From CAYTSW01 sp964440605 (lineage in GTDB: Bacteria; Planctomycetota; Phycisphaerae; Phycisphaerales; UBA1924): a DNA stretch of 15,916 nt. Under the pieces are notes generated by a model that was not told the DNA's origin, ran no database searches, and saw only the letters and a list, made by a program, of their open reading frames with translations. The number at the start of each line of letters is the position of its first letter. Within the stretch, counting starts at the first letter, position 1. The stretch is taken from the NCBI GenBank assembly GCA_964440605.1, contig CAYTSW010000057.1, forward strand, positions 1-15,916. The letters run 5' to 3'. Of the stretch, positions 1 to 7,260 are shown in pieces. Made by a program: the position numbers and the translations under genes.

Positions 1-26
1 TTCCCTACACGACGCTCTTCCGATCT
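1..26 (+). other. Illumina TruSeq adapter remnant (not genomic)
   Basis: These bases (TTCCCTACAC... to ...CTTCCGATCT) match exactly the 3' end of the standard Illumina TruSeq read-1 adapter as I know it. They are a library artefact left at the contig end. Read on the minus strand they add the residues DRKSVV and a TAG stop (complement of 5-7) to the FecR-domain gene. This tail and stop are artificial, and genomic sequence begins at about base 27. Confidence 0.97.
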
Positions 27-985
27 GGTGGCGGCGGGGGCGGAGGGGGAGGCGAAGGAGGCGAGAAGGGCGGCTCGAAGTCGGGCAGGTTCTCAACCAC
101 CATGTCCACGATGTCGTCACGCACGTCCGGCGGCTGCGACACGCGCGTCAGGCCTACGCCCGTGCGCACTTCCGTCGCACCGCCCGCCGATCGCGCGTTC
201 TGCTTCGTCTCCGAATCTTCACGGGCCTTGTCCGAGCCCGTCGTCTGCGTCGCGTTCGCGACCGCTCGCGCCGCCGGGTTCGGCGTCTCCGACGTCGTCT
301 CCGCTTCGCCCGTGACGAGCGCCTGTGCGCGCTTGCCGCCCGGCAACTGGTATCGCACGAAGAAGCGGCCCGTGTTCATCTCCCCGCCGAACGCCCGCAC
401 GCGTCGCCCGCGGATCGTGTACCCACCCCTGGTGCCGGTGACGTCGAGCGTCGAGTCGGGCCCGACGAGCTTCACATCGTTCGCGAAGTCGAGCGAGTTC
501 ACGTCGAAGTAGGCGTCGCCGTACTCGATATCGAGCGCCGTATCGTCGATCGTCTCGGGCACGGTTTCGCCGTCGCCGGCGGGCCGCCCCTCGGTGTTCA
601 GGCGTTTGATCATCTGGGCGAGGGACACCTTCGAGTTGGACCCGATGGTGAAGACCTGCCCGTCGCCGATGCGCATCATGATCCGCGCCGACGGGCCGGT
701 ACGGATCAGCGCCCCCTGCTTGAGCGTCTTGCCCACGGTTGGCACGATCGGGTCGGCGCCGGGCGAGGGGATCACCTGCACCGGCCCTTCCACCGACACC
801 ACCGTCGCCGCGTTCGCCGCCAGCGCCACGTCCTCATCGCTCGCCGGCGCCTGGACGTCGTCCACTCCCGAGCCGGGCGGCTGCGCCTGAGGGGGCGGGT
901 TGTCCTGCGCCAGGGCGGCGGGCCACGGCGCCAACAGGATCGCCCCGGCGCACACGCCGGCGACACTCGTCTTGGACTCGTGCAT
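27..985 (-). CDS. Secreted FecR-domain protein, 3' end missing
   Basis: An exported FecR-type protein, probably periplasmic or envelope-attached. From the ATG at 985 there is a clear signal peptide: a short N-terminus with Lys5, a hydrophobic core around residues 8-24, and an A-L-A|Q cleavage site at 26/27. A purine-rich GAGGGAG lies a little upstream. A GTG at 1024 would overlap the preceding stop but puts the signal peptide 13 residues in, so I prefer 985. A FecR-like beta domain covers roughly residues 60-125, with the typical sequence of an initial V-x-G-x-V, then G-x-x-L-x-x-G, I-R-T-G, and I-G-x-x-S. The rest is Ala/Thr/Glu-rich and low complexity, ending in a proline run. The gene runs off the contig there, because the apparent end and stop come from adapter sequence. 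It lies 35 bp downstream of the CHASE2 cyclase and is probably co-transcribed with it. The ligand is unknown, and nothing indicates iron uptake. Confidence 0.85.
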
Positions 986-1020
986 GCTTATCAATCTCCC
1001 TCGAACCCGTCGCGGGCCCG

Positions 1021-3846
1021 TCACTTCTCGTCCAGAGTAATGACTGGCGGCCCCTCCTGCTCGCCGCGCATGAACCGATCGATCGCACGCCGATACAACA
1101 TCGCCAGCTTCTCATCCCCGAACCGTTCGGCCAACTCGTCGAACCCGCGCAGCGCCCGCACGAAATCCCGCCGGCCGAACGCCTCGATGGCGGCAGAAGT
1201 CTGGGCGATACGCTCGCGCACGGCGTCCCCGCTCGCCGCCTCGTTGCCGATGACCTCGAAGATGGATTGCGGCTCGGTCTTGCCCACCACCACGATCTGC
1301 CCGATCGGGCGCAGCGTCATCCGCTCACGCACGAGCTCGGCGGCTCGCTGGTTGATGAGCACCGAACTGCCCGCGTACTTGTTCGCCGACTCGAGCCGAG
1401 CCGCGAGGTTCACCGTGTCGCCCAGCACCGTGTAGGCCGACCGGAGGGGCGGGTTGCCGAAATCGCCCACGCGTACGGGCCCGGTCGCGACGCCGATGCG
1501 CACCGCGATCGGCCCGGTCTCCTCGAAGACCTCGTCGGCGTTCAGCTGGTCGATCTCTTCGAGCATGCGCAGCGCCGCGTCGCAGGCGTGTGCCGCGTGA
1601 TCGGGATCGTCGATCGGCGCACCCCAGAACGCCATGATGCCATCGCCGAGATACTTGTCGAGCGTCGCGCGCGTGTCCTGGAGGATCGCGGTCATCCGCC
1701 GCAGATACTCGCCCAGCGCGTCGCTCGTGCGCTCGGTGCCGAGCTTCTCGGAGATCGTTGTGAAGCCCGCGATGTCGCTGAAGAGCACCGAGAGCTCTTT
1801 GAGCTGCGGGCGCATCGAGCTCAGCGTCGGGTTGTTGACGAGGATGTCGACGACCTCGGGCGACACGTAGCTCTTGAACCGCGCCTCGGTGCGCTTGCGC
1901 TCGCGCTGCTCGACCAGCGCCCGCCACAGGCTCACGCCCAGCCACGAACCCATCACCGCGACCATGGGCGACGCCGCGGCAATCGTCACGTCGCCCGCGT
2001 CCCAGATCGTCCCGGCCGCGTGCCACCACCCGTAGCACAGACCCACTCCGAGGATCAGCCCCGCCCAGGGCGTCAGCAGCACGCCCAACGCGGTCCCCAG
2101 CAGGCCCATGGTCAGCGTCGCCGCCGCGTCGAGCCAGGGCGGCGACGGGCGCAGCTCGTGACCCGTGAGCAACGCGTTCGCCACCGCGGCATGGACGAAG
2201 ACACCGGGAGTCTCGCCCGCGATGGGCGTCGGGACGACATCCGACGCCCCGCTCTTCGTCGCGGTCGACCCGATGAAGACCAGCCCACCCCGCAAACGCT
2301 CGAGCTCTTCGGGCGATCGTTGCGCTAGATTGCCCAACCCCTCGAGCAGCCTGTCCCGCACCATCGCTCCCTGCTGCGTCAGCATCCGCGCCAGGGCGAA
2401 GCGAACGCGCTCCTCCCGGGGGGATTCGTTCGTCACGGTGCCGCGCAACGACTCGATCGCTCCGCCCGCCGCGTCGAGCGTCGCCTGCCAGCGGCGCTCC
2501 TGCCGCGCGATCGCCGCCTCGAACGCCGCGTCGAACCGCATCGCCCGCACCGCTTCGGCGATGACCGTCGCGTCATCCGCATACCCCTCGGCACCCTCCA
2601 CCTCGAGCAGGCGGACAGCGTCGCCGCACGCGTTGTCCCACTGCGCGAGCAGCGCCCGAGTGTTGTCGCGCACGCGGCGCGTCTCCATCAGCCACGCCAC
2701 GCTTAGCACGCCCGTCGAACCATCGTCGCGCGAGAGCTGCGCGCTCCACTCCTCGCCCGACGGGAAGCACACCCGGTGCATCCCCGCGACTACGTCCAGA
2801 CCCGGCATCGACCGTTTCATCGACACCAGCCGAAGCTCGCCCTGCTCCGAAGCGACCACCGTCGCCTCCGGCGTGGGCGGCATCATCCGGGCTCCCGCGT
2901 CAACGTGCGCCAACGCTCCGGCCAGGCCCAGCAGCGGGTGCACACGCTCGCCGCAGCTCACCCACAGCGGCACGTGGCGCACCACGCCGTCGGCGTCGCC
3001 GCGCTGTCCCTTCGCCGTCCCGATGATGCTCGAGTTCCCCAGCCCGGCAGACGCCCGCCCGAAGTCCGGCACGGGCATGCGCGGCGAGGGCCCCATCCAG
3101 GGCCAGCGCGCCGAGGCGTCCTCCAGCGGGACCGACAGGAGCGGCCCCGCGACCTCGAACGAGTCCGCCATCTCCAGTTCGTACCGCGCGCCGACCATGC
3201 GCGGGTCGTCGGGTGTGAGCGGCTCGTCCGTCTCCATGCGACACAACGCCTCGGGCGTCGCTTCCTGCGGCCGAGCGCGCGTCAGGCCGAGCGCGCTCCA
3301 GAAGTCGATCCCCGCCGCACCACGCACGAACGACGCGGCCTGCACCGTCTGGGCGCGCATCGCCAGCACCACGTTGCCGTGACGCGCGATCGCGTCGGCG
3401 AACACCGCGTCGTGGTCCGTCTCCTCGAAGCTCTCCTCGCCTTCCGCACCGGTGCGCTTGACGATCTGCACCGCCTGCCGATCGGGGAACGCCACATCAA
3501 AGACGATCGTCTGAGCCCCCAACTCGTCCAGCAGCTCGACGATCTCGGCGTACAGGCTGCGGTTCCAAGGCCAGCGCCCCACCTGCAGGATCGAAGCGTC
3601 GTCGATCGCGACCACGCAGACGTCCTCCGACACTTCCGGCGTGTACGCGTCGAATCGCTGAACGATCGCGTCCTCGAGCGGATAGGCCAGCGGCGTCACC
3701 CACCCCGCCTGTCCCGCCGCGACCGCCGCGATCGCAACCGCCACGCCGATCAACACCTGCGTACGCACGAGCCGGAGGGTCCGACCGCTCGGACGGCGGG
3801 CGATCAGCACCCGCTTCAACCAACGCTGCGACGACGGACCCGCCAT
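1021..3846 (-). CDS. CHASE2-domain membrane adenylate/guanylate cyclase
   Basis: A receptor-type class III cyclase of 941 aa that probably makes cAMP from ATP in response to a periplasmic signal. Domain order: one membrane helix at about 31-50; a large extracytoplasmic CHASE2 sensor at about 52-560, with the hallmark AIDDASI and G-R-W-P-W-N-R near its start and GLVFIGSTA with TPGVFVHAAVAN at its end; about three closely spaced helices at 570-650; then the catalytic domain at about 680-860. The metal-binding aspartates are Asp691 (FSDIAGF) and Asp735 (LGDGIMAFWG). The transition-state residues Asn813 and Arg817 (VNLAARLE) are present, so it should be active. The Lys in DKYLGDG favours ATP as substrate. 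I chose the ATG at 3846; a TTG at 3876 would add ten basic residues and neither has a strong Shine-Dalgarno. The sensor carries a helix-rich insert of about 130 residues (about 380-512). FecR gene follows. Confidence 0.93.
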   Translation of the reverse strand: MAGPSSQRWLKRVLIARRPSGRTLRLVRTQVLIGVAVAIAAVAAGQAGWVTPLAYPLEDAIVQRFDAYTPEVSEDVCVVAIDDASILQVGRWPWNRSLYAEIVELLDELGAQTIVFDVAFPDRQAVQIVKRTGAEGEESFEETDHDAVFADAIARHGNVVLAMRAQTVQAASFVRGAAGIDFWSALGLTRARPQEATPEALCRMETDEPLTPDDPRMVGARYELEMADSFEVAGPLLSVPLEDASARWPWMGPSPRMPVPDFGRASAGLGNSSIIGTAKGQRGDADGVVRHVPLWVSCGERVHPLLGLAGALAHVDAGARMMPPTPEATVVASEQGELRLVSMKRSMPGLDVVAGMHRVCFPSGEEWSAQLSRDDGSTGVLSVAWLMETRRVRDNTRALLAQWDNACGDAVRLLEVEGAEGYADDATVIAEAVRAMRFDAAFEAAIARQERRWQATLDAAGGAIESLRGTVTNESPREERVRFALARMLTQQGAMVRDRLLEGLGNLAQRSPEELERLRGGLVFIGSTATKSGASDVVPTPIAGETPGVFVHAAVANALLTGHELRPSPPWLDAAATLTMGLLGTALGVLLTPWAGLILGVGLCYGWWHAAGTIWDAGDVTIAAASPMVAVMGSWLGVSLWRALVEQRERKRTEARFKSYVSPEVVDILVNNPTLSSMRPQLKELSVLFSDIAGFTTISEKLGTERTSDALGEYLRRMTAILQDTRATLDKYLGDGIMAFWGAPIDDPDHAAHACDAALRMLEEIDQLNADEVFEETGPIAVRIGVATGPVRVGDFGNPPLRSAYTVLGDTVNLAARLESANKYAGSSVLINQRAAELVRERMTLRPIGQIVVVGKTEPQSIFEVIGNEAASGDAVRERIAQTSAAIEAFGRRDFVRALRGFDELAERFGDEKLAMLYRRAIDRFMRGEQEGPPVITLDEK

Positions 3847-3957
3847 GGCACACCGACAACGCCGAGAGGTCGACAACCTCGCCCGAAACCCTCCGCTTTG
3901 AGGGCGGTACGCGCGAGAGCCTAACGCGGCGTCATGCCCCCTTCACGCAGAGCCGCC

Positions 3958-4773
3958 TCAACGAGCGTCGCTGCATCCCGCCCACCCCTCGGCGTACAAC
4001 GCCGGGAAGGTCGCCAGATAGCCGGGATAGGCCTTGCGGGCCCGATGGACCGCTTCCGGATCGAGCTTCACGACGCCGATCGGGTCGGTCGTCTCCATGA
4101 GGATGTTCCCGTCCGGGCCGATCGCGACCGAAGGCTGGCCCAGGTGCACGCCGCGCTCCGGAGCCGGGCGGTCCACCGACAGCACGTACACCGCGTTCGT
4201 ACGGGCCGTCGCAATCAGGACGGGCAGCCACCGGCTGTACGTCGCCCGTTCCGTCGCGCGCGGGCCGATCACCGCCATCGCGCCGTGAGCCGCCAAGAGC
4301 TGCGCGCCCTGCGGACGGTTCATGTCCGAACAGATCTGGATGCCGAACGGAAAACACAGCTCATCGAACACCCGCGAGAGCGCTCGCCCGGGCTTGTAAT
4401 GGCTCGTCTCCCAAAAGCCCGGCTCCTGCGGCAGATGCACCTTGTCGTACGACCCGAGCGTGTTGCCTTGGGCATCGAAGACCAGGCAGCGGTTGCGGCG
4501 CTCCCCGGTCGGGCCATCGCGCACGATCGCCGAGCCGAGCGCCGCGATGCCCGCCTCGCGCGCCGCTTCGGCCTGCATCTGCGCGCGCGGTCCCTCCTCC
4601 TCCTCCGCATCCTCTTCCCGCTCGAGCTTGGTCGCCGACGACCACGGGAGCACCGCCAGCTCCGGCAGCACCGCGAGGTCCGCCCCCGCCTCCTTGGCCT
4701 GCTTCAGGCGCGCGACAAGCCGCTGGCGGGCGTTGTCATCGAAGAATGTCTCGCGCACGAGCGCCACGGTCAT
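3958..4773 (-). CDS. Carbon-nitrogen hydrolase (nitrilase superfamily amidohydrolase)
   Basis: A cytoplasmic amidase-type hydrolase of 271 aa, a normal length for the superfamily. The Glu-Lys-Cys catalytic triad is complete: Glu38 in VLPELAVLP, Lys111 in YDKVHLPQEPGFWE, and Cys148 in GIQICSDMNRPQ. The P-G-F-W-E and H-Y-K-P-G segment after the lysine resembles the N-carbamoylputrescine amidase and beta-ureidopropionase branches, but I cannot assign a substrate. A very acidic stretch (EREEDAEEEE, about residues 49-58) follows the Glu loop and may be a lineage-specific surface loop. I chose the ATG at 4773 because MTVALVRETFF matches the usual start of the first beta strand. A GTG at 4794 would add seven residues. 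No strong ribosome binding site is visible for either. The gene lies 69 bp after the repeat/dockerin gene and 111 bp before the CHASE2 cyclase, and no polyamine or pyrimidine genes are adjacent. Confidence 0.9.
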   Translation of the reverse strand: MTVALVRETFFDDNARQRLVARLKQAKEAGADLAVLPELAVLPWSSATKLEREEDAEEEEGPRAQMQAEAAREAGIAALGSAIVRDGPTGERRNRCLVFDAQGNTLGSYDKVHLPQEPGFWETSHYKPGRALSRVFDELCFPFGIQICSDMNRPQGAQLLAAHGAMAVIGPRATERATYSRWLPVLIATARTNAVYVLSVDRPAPERGVHLGQPSVAIGPDGNILMETTDPIGVVKLDPEAVHRARKAYPGYLATFPALYAEGWAGCSDAR

Positions 4774-4842
4774 GGGGGCGGGTGTTGCGGGCACTGAGTT
4801 GTCTCGTTGTCGGCTGAGTGAGGGTGTGCGATCGCGGGCCGG

Positions 4843-5520
4843 TCAGTCGAGGCAGTCGGTGCGGCCGAACTCCGCTCCGAAGGCGCCGAAGTCGGCGCCG
4901 TCGATGGAGCCGTTGCCGTCGGCGTCGGCCTGCGGGTTGTAGTTCGGATCGCCGGTCATCGAGCCGAAGGCCGCGCCGAAGGTGCCGAAGTCCGCACCGT
5001 CGACCTGGCCATCGCCGTTGAAATCGAAGAGGCAGGCGTTGTCGAGCACCTCGACGAAGTTGATCGGGTCGTCGAGGTTGATCCAGCCGATGTTCTCGCC
5101 CCAGGCGAAACCGCGGAAGCGATTGTTGGCGAAGTCGAGCTGCGCGGGCTGGGCGGGGGAGGCCAGAGCGCCGCCCTCGAAGTTGACCCACCCGATGTTC
5201 TCGCCCCAAGCGAAGCCCGAGAGGTTGCCGGTCGCGGGATCGATGTTGACACCGAAGTTGGTGTTGTCCGTATTGGCGTACGGGCCGCCGCCGTTGCCGA
5301 CGTTGATCCAGCCGACGTTTTCCGCCCAGATGAAGCCTTCGAGGTGATCGTTGAGCACTTCGACGCCCTGCGTTCCGCCGTTGGCGTCACGCCAGTTGAG
5401 CCAGCCGACGTTCTCGCCCCACGCCCACTTGTTGACCGAGTCGATGTTCGAGTCGGCGGTCGCGATGGTCGCGATCCCCAAACCGAGGCAGCCCAGCACG
5501 ACGGCGTCACGGATCTTCAT
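4843..5520 (-). CDS. Secreted repeat protein with dockerin-like paired EF-hand C-terminus
   Basis: An exported protein of 225 aa and unknown function. The ATG at 5520 is fixed by a GAGAGGA Shine-Dalgarno and by the signal peptide (K2, R4, hydrophobic core, likely cleavage after Ala22). The mature part has four copies of an 11-residue motif, consensus F-A-W-G-E-N-I-G-W-I-N, at residues 32-42, 63-73, 103-113 and 138-148. Three are preceded by a hydrophobic strand and an L-x-G or F-R-G turn, suggesting a small all-beta repeat fold. The C-terminus has two calcium-loop EF-hand-like units, DFNGDGQVDGADFGTF (166-181) and DADGNGSIDGADFGAF (199-214), flanked by Cys163 and Cys223, which could form a disulfide. 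This dockerin-like ending is frequent on secreted planctomycete proteins, where its partner is mostly unknown. It probably has its own promoter in the 149-bp gap behind the malic enzyme gene. Confidence 0.88.
   Translation of the reverse strand: MKIRDAVVLGCLGLGIATIATADSNIDSVNKWAWGENVGWLNWRDANGGTQGVEVLNDHLEGFIWAENVGWINVGNGGGPYANTDNTNFGVNIDPATGNLSGFAWGENIGWVNFEGGALASPAQPAQLDFANNRFRGFAWGENIGWINLDDPINFVEVLDNACLFDFNGDGQVDGADFGTFGAAFGSMTGDPNYNPQADADGNGSIDGADFGAFGAEFGRTDCLD
5077..5427 (-). repeat. Four 11-residue W-x-W-x-E-N-x-G-W protein repeats
   Basis: The four units within the secreted protein are WAWGENVGWLN (5395-5427), FIWAENVGWIN (5302-5334), FAWGENIGWVN (5182-5214) and FAWGENIGWIN (5077-5109). 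Start-to-start spacings are 31, 40 and 35 residues. The E-N-x-G-W core is invariant and the two flanking aromatic positions are kept, while the linkers vary in length and sequence. The DNA of the units is also very similar (the complement of a gatgttctcgcccca-like core), consistent with internal duplication. Confidence 0.9.
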
Positions 5521-5600
5521 GGCTCGTTCCTCTCTCTCCCGATGGCTCAAAACACGCGTTGCGTGCGCACGGCGGCTTCCGCTCGCGGCACCTCTTCGGC

Positions 5601-5629
5601 AGCCTACCACCTGCGCCCGCTTCTTCCAA
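5601..5629 (-). promoter_or_regulatory. Possible sigma-70-type promoter of the repeat/dockerin gene
   Basis: On the minus strand a TTGGAA hexamer (5624-5629) is followed, after exactly 17 bp, by TAGGCT (5601-5606). These match the -35 consensus at 4 of 6 positions and the -10 consensus at 3 of 6. This would give a leader of roughly 75 bases before the ATG at 5520. It was found by eye only, and such matches occur by chance. Confidence 0.3.
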
Positions 5630-5669
5630 TGCCCGATCCACAGAAATCATTCACGCGGTTCGGAGGGCG

Positions 5670-7079
5670 TCAGGGAGCCGCCGCCGGCGGCCTCTGCTCC
5701 ACGCCGACGCGCGCCACGGCGTTGGCGACGGCTTCGTGGACCGATAAATCAAGCATCTCGGGCATCAAGTGACCCTGGGCCGCGTGGTCGGCGAGGGCGC
5801 GAGCCGCGGCGACGCGCATCTCGTGGGAAATCCGCCGCGCACGGGCCATCAGGGCACCCTTGAAAATCCCCGGATACGCCAGGGCGTTGTTCATGCCGCG
5901 ACCGTCCAGCGCGACCGCGGCCCCCGCCGCCTTCGCCTCACCCACGCTGATCTCGCTGATGGGGTTCGCCAGCGCGAAGACGATGGCCTTGTCCGCCATC
6001 GAGCGCACCATGTCGGCGGTGACAAGGTTGGGCTTGCTCACCCCGACGAAGAGGTCACGCCCGCGCATGACCTCCTCGAGCGAACCCGAGACGTTGTCCT
6101 TGTTCGTGGCCTCGGCCAGTCGCTGTTTCCACTCGTTCATCCCGTCGGTCCGCCCGCGGTGCACGGCGCCGCGCGAGTCGCAGAGGACCACGTCGCCCAG
6201 CCCGAAGTCCACGAGGAAGCGCGCGATCGCCAGCCCCGCCGCGCCCGCGCCGAGCACCACAGCGCTTGTTTCGGCCGGCGTGCGCCCCGTCTCGCGCAGC
6301 GCGTTGATCAGGCCCGCGAGCGCGACGGTCGCCGTGCCGTGCTGGTCATCGTGAAAGACCGGGATGTCGAGGCGACGGTCGAGCTCTTCTTCGATCTCGA
6401 AGCACGCGGGCGAGCCGATGTCTTCGAGCTGGATCGCGCCGTAGTTCGAGGCGATCTTTTCGACGATCGAGATGATCTCCTTCGGGTCTTCGCTGTCGAT
6501 GAGCACCGGGTCGGCCGAGACACCCACGAACTTGGCGAGGATCGCGGCCTTGCCTTCCATGACGGGCAGTCCCGCGAGCGCGCCGATGTTGCCCAGGCCG
6601 AGCACCGCCGTGCCGTTGGTCACGATCGCGATGCGGTTGCCCTTGTGGGTGTACTCCCACGCCATTTCCGGGTCCTCGGCGATGAGTTGGCACACGCTGG
6701 CGACGCCGGGCGTGTACACCATGCGCAGCTCGGTGACGGTGTCGAGCGGCACGCGCGCCTTCGTCTCGATCGCGCCGCCTCGATGGATCTCGAGCACCTC
6801 GTTCGTGACCGAGAGGATCTCGACGCCGGCCTCATCGATGACGGCGCGCACACGATCGAAGTGCTCCCGATCGACGCAGAAGACCTGAACATCGCGCGTC
6901 TTGGTCGTGCTGTCGACCGCAACGATGCGCACGTCGCCGATCGGCGCCGCGGCCCGTCCGAGCAGATCGAAGACGCGCGCGAGCTCGCCCGGCCTGTCGT
7001 CGAGACGCACGCGTACGGTCGCGACGAGCGCCGCGTTGTACCGCTCCAGCCAGTTTTCGGGGTGCTTGATCGCTTCCAC
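5670..7079 (-). CDS. NAD(P)-dependent malic enzyme with N-terminal ACT domain
   Basis: Oxidative decarboxylation of malate to pyruvate, linking the TCA cycle to pyruvate in the cytoplasm; 469 aa. An ACT regulatory domain occupies about residues 18-90 (strand TVRVRLDDRPGEL onward). The malic enzyme fold follows, with the catalytic tyrosine Tyr122 in VYTPGVAS, catalytic lysine Lys177 in MEGKAAIL, metal ligands in LEDIGSP and VFHDDQHGTA, and the nucleotide-binding glycine motif VLGAGAAGLA. I recall this ACT plus malic enzyme fusion as a known bacterial subtype; the ACT domain presumably binds a small effector such as an amino acid. It lacks the C-terminal phosphotransacetylase-like domain of MaeB-type enzymes. 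The start is GTG at 7079, chosen because a near-perfect AGGAGGG lies 6 bases upstream. A further GTG at 7127 has no such site. Its 5' region is shared with the divergent PEP-CTERM-like gene. Confidence 0.94.
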   Translation of the reverse strand: MEAIKHPENWLERYNAALVATVRVRLDDRPGELARVFDLLGRAAAPIGDVRIVAVDSTTKTRDVQVFCVDREHFDRVRAVIDEAGVEILSVTNEVLEIHRGGAIETKARVPLDTVTELRMVYTPGVASVCQLIAEDPEMAWEYTHKGNRIAIVTNGTAVLGLGNIGALAGLPVMEGKAAILAKFVGVSADPVLIDSEDPKEIISIVEKIASNYGAIQLEDIGSPACFEIEEELDRRLDIPVFHDDQHGTATVALAGLINALRETGRTPAETSAVVLGAGAAGLAIARFLVDFGLGDVVLCDSRGAVHRGRTDGMNEWKQRLAEATNKDNVSGSLEEVMRGRDLFVGVSKPNLVTADMVRSMADKAIVFALANPISEISVGEAKAAGAAVALDGRGMNNALAYPGIFKGALMARARRISHEMRVAAARALADHAAQGHLMPEMLDLSVHEAVANAVARVGVEQRPPAAAP

Positions 7080-7085
7080 GCCTCG

Positions 7086-7092
7086 CCCTCCT
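7086..7092 (-). promoter_or_regulatory. Strong ribosome binding site that fixes the malic enzyme start
   Basis: The minus strand reads AGGAGGG here, 6 bases before the GTG at 7079. It is the best Shine-Dalgarno among the minus-strand genes and argues that the 16 extra residues available from the GTG at 7127 are not translated. Confidence 0.8.
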
Positions 7093-7246
7093 GTACGAAT
7101 GATGTACGGGTGCGCGATACGGCGCACAAGCGGACCCTACCTCGAACCGGGGCGTTTTCGCTGATTACCCCTTGCAACAGGGTCGGCACGCGATAACTTC
7201 AATCTGAGCGGGCTCCGCACGTGCCCGCGGCGACTTCACGTCCCAC

Positions 7247-7253
7247 GGAGGAG
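7247..7253 (+). promoter_or_regulatory. Strong ribosome binding site of the PEP-CTERM-like gene
   Basis: GGAGGAG lies 7 bases before the ATG at 7261. A second ATG follows immediately at 7264, so initiation could occur at either codon, but spacing favours 7261. No convincing promoter hexamers stand out further upstream in the divergent gap. TTGCAA at 7172 with TAACTT at 7194 is only a weak possibility. Confidence 0.8.
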
Positions 7254-7260
7254 ATTCGAC

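Noticed and set aside
27..985. FecR protein as part of a TonB-dependent iron uptake regulator
   Set aside because: There is no FecI-type sigma factor or TonB receptor nearby, and the protein is exported with a cleavable signal peptide rather than spanning the membrane like Fec anti-sigma regulators.
739..2328. Long plus-strand open frame of about 529 codons antisense to the FecR and CHASE2 cyclase genes
   Set aside because: It encodes an Arg/Pro/His-rich sequence with no motif and covers an unmistakable cyclase in the opposite frame. Such frames are expected in GC-rich DNA.
3847..3876. Upstream TTG start for the CHASE2 cyclase
   Set aside because: It would add ten residues with no better ribosome binding site. 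The ATG at 3846 already precedes the first membrane helix by a normal basic segment.
4843..5520. The four repeats as a CRISPR-like or mobile repeat
   Set aside because: The repeats are in frame within a protein with signal peptide and C-terminal domain. Spacing is irregular and no cas or transposase gene is present.
7093..7107. GTAC-N7-GTAC inverted repeat just upstream of the malic enzyme ribosome binding site
   Set aside because: The arms are only 4 bp and GTAC is self-complementary, so chance is a sufficient explanation.
7167..7183. ACCC...GGGT inverted repeat around TTGCAA in the 7080-7260 divergent gap
   Set aside because: The arms are 4 bp with an off-centre palindrome inside. It is too weak to call an operator without comparative data.
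5769..7196. Plus-strand open frame of about 475 codons antisense to the malic enzyme
   Set aside because: Composition is that of a shadow frame, and the opposite strand encodes a complete malic enzyme with a strong ribosome binding site.
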